Shown here: positions 7,712-12,500 of the stretch, in pieces | Numbering within the stretch: the stretch's first letter is position 1 | Layout: each line of letters begins with the position of its first letter | Source of the DNA: Chromera velia | Taxonomy: Eukaryota > Sar > Chromeraceae | NCBI GenBank assembly: GCA_018398765.1 | Contig: JAHBMJ010005913.1 | Span: 9,957-22,456, forward strand | Direction: 5' to 3' | DNA: 12,500 nt | Notes under the pieces: model-generated | The model's input: only the letters and a program-made list of their open reading frames with translations | What the model was told of the DNA's origin: nothing | The model's database searches: none | Made by a program: the position numbers and the translations under genes

Positions 7712-8026
7712 TATTGCGATCTATAGTCATCCTAGCTAGACTTACATATGAATTACATCTTGCTGAGCTACCTTTGAATGCGATTATGTCTTAGTCTTTC
7801 AAATTGAAGTTTCAATTAAGTTCATGCATGCATACAAAATAATGCCTATTTAATGAACTGAATGCACATGAACTGCATTATATAAAAAAAAACATTAACT
7901 GCATGCATGTCTGTTCGAATGAAAAAGCCTCCGCGGCATGCAGGGACAAGCTGTGCGGCGACGCCAGGAGACCGCAATAGCTTGTATATATATTCTTCAT
8001 ACATGCATGCACCCAACGTACAATAT
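7712..8026. other. host flank, AT-rich, ATGCAT-rich, no gene
   Basis: No coding signature. Several GCATGC/ATGCAT palindromes (around 7824, 7902 and 8001) and an A run near 7885 stand out. A more GC-rich patch lies at about 7930-7980. Confidence 0.5.
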
Positions 8027-8028
8027 AT

Positions 8029-8362
8029 GCCCTGGCCCTTGAATTATGACCAAATGGGCGTATATCACCCTAACGTACCTACAGACAAATACCTGCTGAC
8101 ACCCACTGACTCGCACACAGACAAACACTATACCACCCTTTGCTCTTATATTTTGTACCATTGTCGCACGTCTGTCGTCGACGCGCACACGCGCAATGAG
8201 AGCGCTTACACCGCTTTCAGATAGGGCCCCACCTGGAGCTGGCCATTTTTTTTTTACAAAAAAAATAAAAATAAAAAATGAAAAAGAAAACCATACAGAT
8301 TCATCCATACAGATCAGTCGATGCAAAAGGTGGTTGAATGGTCACAATTCAAGGGCCAGGGC
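8029..8362 (+). mobile_element. MITE-like element, copy 1 (334 bp)
   Basis: Starts GCCCTGGCCCTTGAATT and ends with its inverted copy AATTCAAGGGCCAGGGC. The 23-bp terminal inverted repeat has one mismatch here. There is no coding capacity; inside are a T run followed by an A-rich run near 8247-8285. It is highly similar to 10166-10515, in the same orientation. Most differences are CpG changes. The flanks are AT on the left and TT on the right in both copies, so the true duplication is unclear and I assign no superfamily. Confidence 0.75.
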
Positions 8363-8900
8363 TTCGTAGAGTCAAACCATAAAAACGCGTTTTTCTTGAA
8401 ATAACGTCTTTTTCTTTCTGACTGACAGAACACGCGAACGGAAAGAAAAGGCCACCCAACTAACCTACCAAGTAACTGATCCACTTGTGTTCTCTCCCTG
8501 CCTGCCTTCTTTCCTTCTCTCTCTCTTTCGCTCTTCTACCATAAGCTTTCTACCATCGAGCACACTGTTTGACTGACTGTGCCCCTACCCTTCACTTTCT
8601 ACCAACCGATTGCCAAGCCCCTCCGTACAGTGTATACTCGTCTGTTTTGTTTATCTTTGATCACTCTTTTCTACCATATCCTGCCCACCACACCTCTCTG
8701 CTCTTTCATTCACTGACAGTCATTTGTCTATTCAGTTATACTTCTCCTGCCACACATACTCTCTACTCCCATGAAAGGCCTGCCTCACTCTTTCTTACCT
8801 ACTTACCTCGATTCTTTCTCCTTCCTTTTCTCTCACTGAAACGTATACGCCGTCTCTCTATACTCTTTCTCCCTCTTCCACCTTCTTTCTTTCTTTCTCT

Positions 8901-8907
<7 letters not shown>

Positions 8908-8949
<42 letters not shown>
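8908..8949. repeat. (CT)n microsatellite in unit 1
   Basis: Near-pure CT dinucleotide run preceded by TTTC repeats. The homologous tract in unit 2 is shorter. Confidence 0.9.
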
Positions 8950-8953
<4 letters not shown>

Positions 8954-9040
8954 CCTGCTAGCTCTGTACACCCAACCTTTAAACTAGCCTGCGTGCACCC
9001 TCATACTCAGTGACCTACCTATCTACCCACCCAACTACCC

Positions 9041-9079
9041 ATCCATCCATCCATCCATCCACACATACACACACACACA
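9041..9079. repeat. (ATCC)5 then (CA)n microsatellite in unit 1
   Basis: Five ATCC units followed by a CA-rich run. Unit 2 has eight ATCC units in the same place. Confidence 0.9.
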
Positions 9080-9256
9080 TGTATATACACAGAGAAGGGG
9101 GAGGGGGGAGGCAAAAAAGGGTCCAAATCGAAGAAGACCAACTTTCTGAGAAACGCCGCCCAGAGAGAGAGTCAGTCGCTCCAAGTAACCTGTAGAGACG
9201 GCAGAGACGGCAAAGACGTTTATTTAAGAACAAAAAGAAATCAAAGTCACACAGCT

Positions 9257-9276
9257 CACGATTCCTAGCACGATTC
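9257..9276. repeat. unit junction: 8-bp direct repeat around CTAG, transposon footprint candidate
   Basis: CACGATTC at 9257-9264 and again at 9269-9276, separated only by the palindromic CTAG. An 8-bp duplication with a short palindromic filler is what hAT-type excision can leave. It lies exactly between the two tandem units, where the MITE-like element sits at the outer ends. Confidence 0.6.
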
Positions 9277-9798
9277 GTAGAGTCAAACCATAAAAACACA
9301 TTTTTCTCGAAATAACGTCTTTTTCTTTCTGACTGACAGAACACGCGAACGGAAGGAAAGGGCCACCCAACTGACCTACCAAGTAACTGACCCACTTGTG
9401 TTCTCTCCCTGCCTGTCTTCTTCCCTTCTTTCTCTCTTTCGCTCTTCTACCATAAGCTTTCTACCATCGAGCACACTGTTTGACTGAATGTGCCCTTACC
9501 CTTCACTTTCTACCAACCGATTGCCAAGCCCCTCCGTACAGTGTACACTCGTCTGTTTTGTTTATCTTTCATCACTCTTTTCTACCATGTCCTGCCCACC
9601 ACACCTCTCTGCTCTTTCATTCACTGACAGTCATTTGTCTATTCAGTTACACTTCTCCTGCCACACATACTCTCTACTCCCATGAAAGGCCTGTCTCACT
9701 CTTTCTTACCTACTTACCTCGATTCTTTCTCCTTCCTTTTCTCTCACTGAAACATATACGCCGTCTCTCTATACTCTTTCTCCCTCTTCCACCTTCTT

Positions 9799-9842
<44 letters not shown>

Positions 9843-10163
9843 CCTGCTAGCTCTGTACACCCAACCTTTGAACTAGCCTGCGTGCACCCTCATACTCAGT
9901 GACCTACCTACCCACCCACCCAACTACCCATCCATCCATCCATCCATCCATCCATCCATCCACACACACACACACACACACATGTACACACACAGAGAAG
10001 GGGGAGGGGGGAGGCAAAAAAGGGTCCAAATCGAAGAAGACCAACTTTCCGAGAAACGCCGCCCAGAGAGAGAGTCAGTCGCTCCAAGTAACCTGTAGAG
10101 ATGGCAGAGACGGCAAAGACGTTTATTTAAGAACAAAAAGAAATCAAAGTCACACAGCTCACG
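9276..10163. repeat. tandem unit, copy 2 (888 bp), non-coding
   Basis: Second copy of 8365-9260 in direct orientation. It is co-linear, with single-base changes and different microsatellite lengths: (CT)n at about 9803-9839, (ATCC)8 at 9930-9961, (CA)n to 9982. It ends CACAGCTCACG, then AT, then the second MITE-like element. Confidence 0.85.
9930..9982. repeat. (ATCC)8 then (CA)n microsatellite in unit 2
   Basis: Eight ATCC units followed by a CA run. The tract is expanded relative to unit 1. Confidence 0.9.
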
Positions 10164-10165
10164 AT

Positions 10166-10515
10166 GCCCTGGCCCTTGAATTGTGACCAAATGGGCGTAT
10201 ATCACCCTAACGTACCTACAGACAAATACCTGCCGACACCCACTGAGTCGCACACAGACAAACACTATACCACCCTTTGCTCTTATATTTTGTGCCATTG
10301 TCGCACGTCTGTCGTCGACGCGTGCGCGCGTAATGAGAGCGCTTACACCGCTTTCAGATAGGGCCCCCACCTGGAGCTGGCCATTTTTTTTTCACCATTT
10401 TTTTTTTACAAAAAAAAAAAAAATTAAAAAATGAAAAAGAAAACCATACAGATTCATCCATACAGATCAGTCGATGCAAAGGGTGGTTGAACGGTCACAA
10501 TTCAAGGGCCAGGGC
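10166..10515 (+). mobile_element. MITE-like element, copy 2 (350 bp)
   Basis: Perfect 23-bp terminal inverted repeat (10166-10188 with 10493-10515, GCCCTGGCCCTTGAATTG...). Same orientation as copy 1, longer mainly in the internal T/A runs (about 10383-10435). No coding capacity. It would need a transposase supplied from elsewhere. Confidence 0.78.
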
Positions 10516-11059
10516 TTATATATATACATATGCATTTAATATCATTATATATGGACTATAATATATATATACATTTCAATAGAGCGCATGGCCATGCATA
10601 AGAGGATGCTCCGAGCTCCAAGGATGCACCCCAAAACCTCAAGATTCTCTTCTTTTCGTGCTCCAGCCAAGGCAAAACAGACAGTTGACACAGACACTTG
10701 ACATGCATAAAGGACCTTTACGTTTGAGAATGCGAAGCACGGTGGAGCCTGTGAACGAACGCTAGGGCAAAAGTCTCGGTTCTGTAATTGACTGCCTGAT
10801 CGATCTAAGAAGGCTTTTGCTCAGTTTCCTTTCGACCTAGGGCCTCCTGCTGGTTTAATCTGGGAAGGTCTTCTACCTGGCGTTCCCTTGTACTTCTCAG
10901 CTGTCCAACACGGCAAGGAACTGCAAGCAGCGAAATGACTAGCAATCATAATGACTGCCGGTGGGTCTCACGTCTGTTTCTCACATCACGTTTCGTTCAG
11001 TCCCTAGCTTCAGTTCAATCGCCTGTTGACTGAAATATTTGTTTTTCTGTCGTTTGCAG
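10516..11059. other. no recognisable gene; AT-rich block then unique sequence
   Basis: About 10516-10578 is a TATATA-rich block. The rest is mixed-composition sequence with only short frames, the longest noted being a basic 35-residue frame at 10594-10701. A plausible intron runs from GTGGGT near 10970 to TTTCTGTCGTTTGCAG at 11059, with TTGACTGA upstream as a possible branch site. If so, a 5' exon of the downstream gene may be hidden here, but I cannot place it. Confidence 0.35.
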
Positions 11060-11075
11060 AAATCACATCATCTAG

Positions 11076-11168
11076 TGCGTGGAAAGCTACTGCCGGCCGG
11101 CGCATGAGACACTCCAAAAATACGAATGCCGCTTATGTCGAAATCCTGGACACCTATTCGCTCTGCAG
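11076..11168 (+). CDS. candidate exon with C-x2-C-x4-H knuckle-like motif
   Basis: A 31-codon open stretch ends at CTCTGCAG|GTCAGG, a good splice donor. It encodes KYECRLCRNPGHLFALQ, which resembles the first three ligands of a CCHC zinc knuckle (C-x2-C-x4-H). The fourth Cys would have to come from the next exon. A TAG at 11073-11075 lies directly upstream in frame; its AG could itself be the acceptor, or the acceptor is TTTGCAG at 11059 and the exon is broken. Exon end and the downstream exon start (11710) share phase 0. The assignment is tentative and no family is claimed. Confidence 0.3.
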
Positions 11169-11709
11169 GTCAGGACCGTCAAGTCAACTTTCCGTAATAC
11201 ATTCTTTGCTGCCTGTGCCGTCGTGCCCTTTCAAGTCCCTCTGCATGGCTGTCTGGGGTATTGATTTTTTTCTCTACCACTTCTGTGCTTCGGCTGCTCC
11301 TCATGTATTTGGACCCACCTGCTCCCTCTGGCACCTGTCCTCCCTCCAGCTTCAAAGCTGTAATTCAGTGCATAACGCTTTTTGCTGCTAGGAATCACTC
11401 GATCCTTTTTTGGAACCTCATTTACTTTTCCTTTGTCTGTCTTATTTTCTTTCTTTGCCGTCCCGTCCGTCCCGCTCGCTTTCCTCTCTTGTCTCGCCGG
11501 TGTCTGTGTGCGTTTATCTGACATCTGTTTCCTTTCCCTGCTCTCTGCCGGTTGCACTTTACCTGCAGCTTTACCCTTCTGCTCAGGAACCCTCCCTCCT
11601 GGTTTTTTTTTCTCCTGCAGCGTTCATGCGATTGAATAAATGAGATAAATAGATTTTTTCATCTCAATAATCTATTTATCTTATTCATGGGTCTTTTTCT
11701 TCCTGCAAG
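11169..11709 (+). other. candidate intron, pyrimidine-rich
   Basis: Runs from GTCAGG to TTCTTCCTGCAAG. It is pyrimidine-rich on the + strand throughout, with a second acceptor-like CTCCTGCAG near 11620. The minus-strand Lys/Arg/Glu-rich frame over it is the complement of this bias and not a convincing gene. A 20-bp hairpin lies near its 3' end. Confidence 0.35.
11636..11688. repeat. AT-rich inverted repeat (20-bp arms, 13-base loop)
   Basis: Arms at 11636-11655 and 11669-11688 pair at 18 of 20 positions around the shared ATAAATAGATT. It sits about 20 bases before the candidate splice acceptor at 11709, so it could mask or present the acceptor in RNA, or be a remnant of a small foldback element. 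Confidence 0.75.
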
Positions 11710-12482
11710 GTGGGCGCGATTAAAAAAGTCTCTTTGTACACTTGGCTCAAAATTGGACTGCCCCATGAGCTTCTCGCTGACCTGCTTAAGAGCTGCATCG
11801 GAGCGAAGGGGGAGGACGAAGGAGGACTGGATGGAGAAGACATAGAGAGACAACAACAGCCACTCCGGAAGTCTTAGGGGGAGAAGGAGAGGGAGATGGA
11901 GATGGAGAGAAGGAGGGATCGGGGCACAAGAGGGTCTTTTGGAGACGGAGACAGAGGTAAAAGGGGGGCGCATACGAATGACGGCTTCTCGCGTTGGTCT
12001 GGTGAAAGAGAGAGAGACAGGTCAAGAGAGAGGGAGAGAATACGCGACTCCAGAAACAGAGGGGGGCGACATGAGAGCCCTCATATGGAGGCAGGGGGGG
12101 ATACCACGGTCCCTCCCCTTCTCACACAGGAGGACGGGGGGGTGACCGAGACGGGAAAGACAGAGAAAGAGGCAGCCTGGAGCGTGATTACCGCCCTCCT
12201 GATGCTGAGGAGTTGAGTGAGACAGATAAACACGATATTGCCTTGACAGACCTGACCAATTCTGAAATCGCGTTTCAGATTAAGGCCTGCTACAAACGTA
12301 CTTCCATTCCACGGATTCCTCCGAAGTGTGAGATCAAGTGGGACAACGTTCGGTTTCTTTGGAAGGCAAAGACGTATGGTCGTGGGAAGCCTTAGGAATT
12401 TACTCCCTATACAGAGCAAGACATGTGGGTGAAGTACAAGGGTGCAGTCGAGTGGTGTGAACAGAAGTTGGTGCACTGGCAG
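11710..12482 (+). pseudogene. RS/RE-rich split gene of unknown family, partly decayed
   Basis: From 11710 the frame reads VGAIKKVSLYTWLKIGL and then PHELLADLLKSCIGAK, a plausible folded segment. An acidic, Gln-rich piece and a TAG (11875-11877) follow. The same frame continues with an Arg/Glu/Ser-rich region (GERERDRSRERERIRDSRNR, about 12000-12057). Between 12090 and 12142, next to two runs of seven G, the plausible frame moves: ERDYRPPDAEELSETDKHDI and PRIPPKCEIKWDNVRFLWKA lie in the neighbouring frame. A TAG at 12393-12395 follows, then EFTPYTEQDMWVKYKG and LVHWQ. It ends at CAG|GTGAGG, a strong splice donor, so the gene continues past the window. RS/RE domains are common in splicing and RNA-binding proteins, but I recognise no domain that names it. 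Broken gene or sequence errors are both possible. Confidence 0.45.
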
Positions 12483-12488
12483 GTGAGG
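12480..12488 (+). promoter_or_regulatory. splice donor candidate CAG|GTGAGG
   Basis: Matches the eukaryotic 5' splice consensus, in phase with the preceding frame (LVHWQ then intron). It supports an exon end at 12482. Confidence 0.5.
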
Positions 12489-12500
12489 GAGTGTAAAGGA

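Larger units (their letters stand above)
8365..9260. repeat. tandem unit, copy 1 (896 bp), non-coding
   Basis: Runs from CGTAGAGTCAAACC to ACAGCTCACG and recurs at 9276-10163. It contains a (CT)n tract at about 8908-8949, (ATCC)5 at 9041-9060 and a (CA)n tract at 9061-9079. Its longest reading frame (about 8569-8961) differs from the matching frame in copy 2 almost only by amino-acid-changing substitutions (about seven of eight counted), so it is not under protein-level constraint. Function unknown. Confidence 0.85.

Noticed and set aside
8569-9902. Paired ~120-residue reading frames in both tandem units as a duplicated gene
   Set aside because: About seven of eight counted differences change the amino acid, the C-terminal half is a CT repeat, and there is no domain or start/splice context.
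9035-9982. CRISPR-like or regularly spaced array in the ATCC/CA tracts
   Set aside because: They are simple tandem microsatellites without unique spacers, in a eukaryotic context.
7997-10370. Minus-strand frames running through the MITE-like elements and units
   Set aside because: They cross transposon ends and microsatellites and show no family resemblance; they are chance frames.
10594-10701. Small basic reading frame MHKRMLRAPRMHPKTSRF... as a targeting-peptide exon
   Set aside because: Too short, with no splice donor in phase that I can defend and no downstream partner.
10516-11059. tRNA or other structured RNA gene
   Set aside because: No cloverleaf boxes or convincing paired stems were found by eye.
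11231-11557. Lys/Arg-rich minus-strand gene
   Set aside because: It is the complement of the pyrimidine-rich candidate intron; the charge bias follows from base composition.

Overview
This window looks like repeat-rich nuclear DNA from a eukaryote, probably a protist or alga. Spliceosomal-type intron borders, a copia (Pseudoviridae-type) LTR retrotransposon, a MITE-like element, long microsatellites and an arginine/serine-rich split gene all point that way. Nothing prokaryotic was seen. The style of the copia polyprotein reminds me of chromerid or other alveolate genomes, but that is only an impression. Differences between repeat copies are mostly CpG to TpG/CpA changes, which suggests the genome methylates cytosine.

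Layout. 1-15 is a G homopolymer at the edge. 16-508 has no recognisable gene. 509-930 is a long pyrimidine (CT/TTTC/TTCC) tract that looks intronic. 1015-1478 (+) is the C-terminal part of a flavin amine oxidase (LSD1/MAO/polyamine oxidase superfamily), broken by two in-frame TGA codons and followed by an AATAAA signal. 1765-7706 (-) is a full-span copia element flanked by a 5-bp duplication (AAATC). It carries gag with a CCHC knuckle, aspartic protease, integrase, reverse transcriptase and RNase H. The polyprotein has ten internal stops and one frameshift, so this copy is dead. Its two terminal repeats are very unusual. The gene-3' end is a 344-bp TG...CA repeat whose 86-bp ends are inverted copies of each other. 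The gene-5' end carries only a 108-bp core, in the opposite orientation to the core at the other end.

8029-10515 is a nested repeat block: a MITE-like element with 23-bp terminal inverted repeats, two tandem copies of a ~0.9-kb non-coding unit, then a second copy of the element in the same orientation. The junction between the two units looks like a transposon excision footprint (an 8-bp direct repeat around CTAG). 10516-11059 holds nothing I can name. 11076-12482 (+) appears to be a split, partly decayed gene with a knuckle-like C/H motif and an RS/RE-rich region. It has two in-frame TAG codons and a frameshift near poly-G runs, and ends at a good splice donor.

I found no intact gene. The most interesting material is structural: the foldback LTR with an inverted core, the element-unit-unit-element block with its footprint, and the CpG-biased, stop-rich but frameshift-poor decay.
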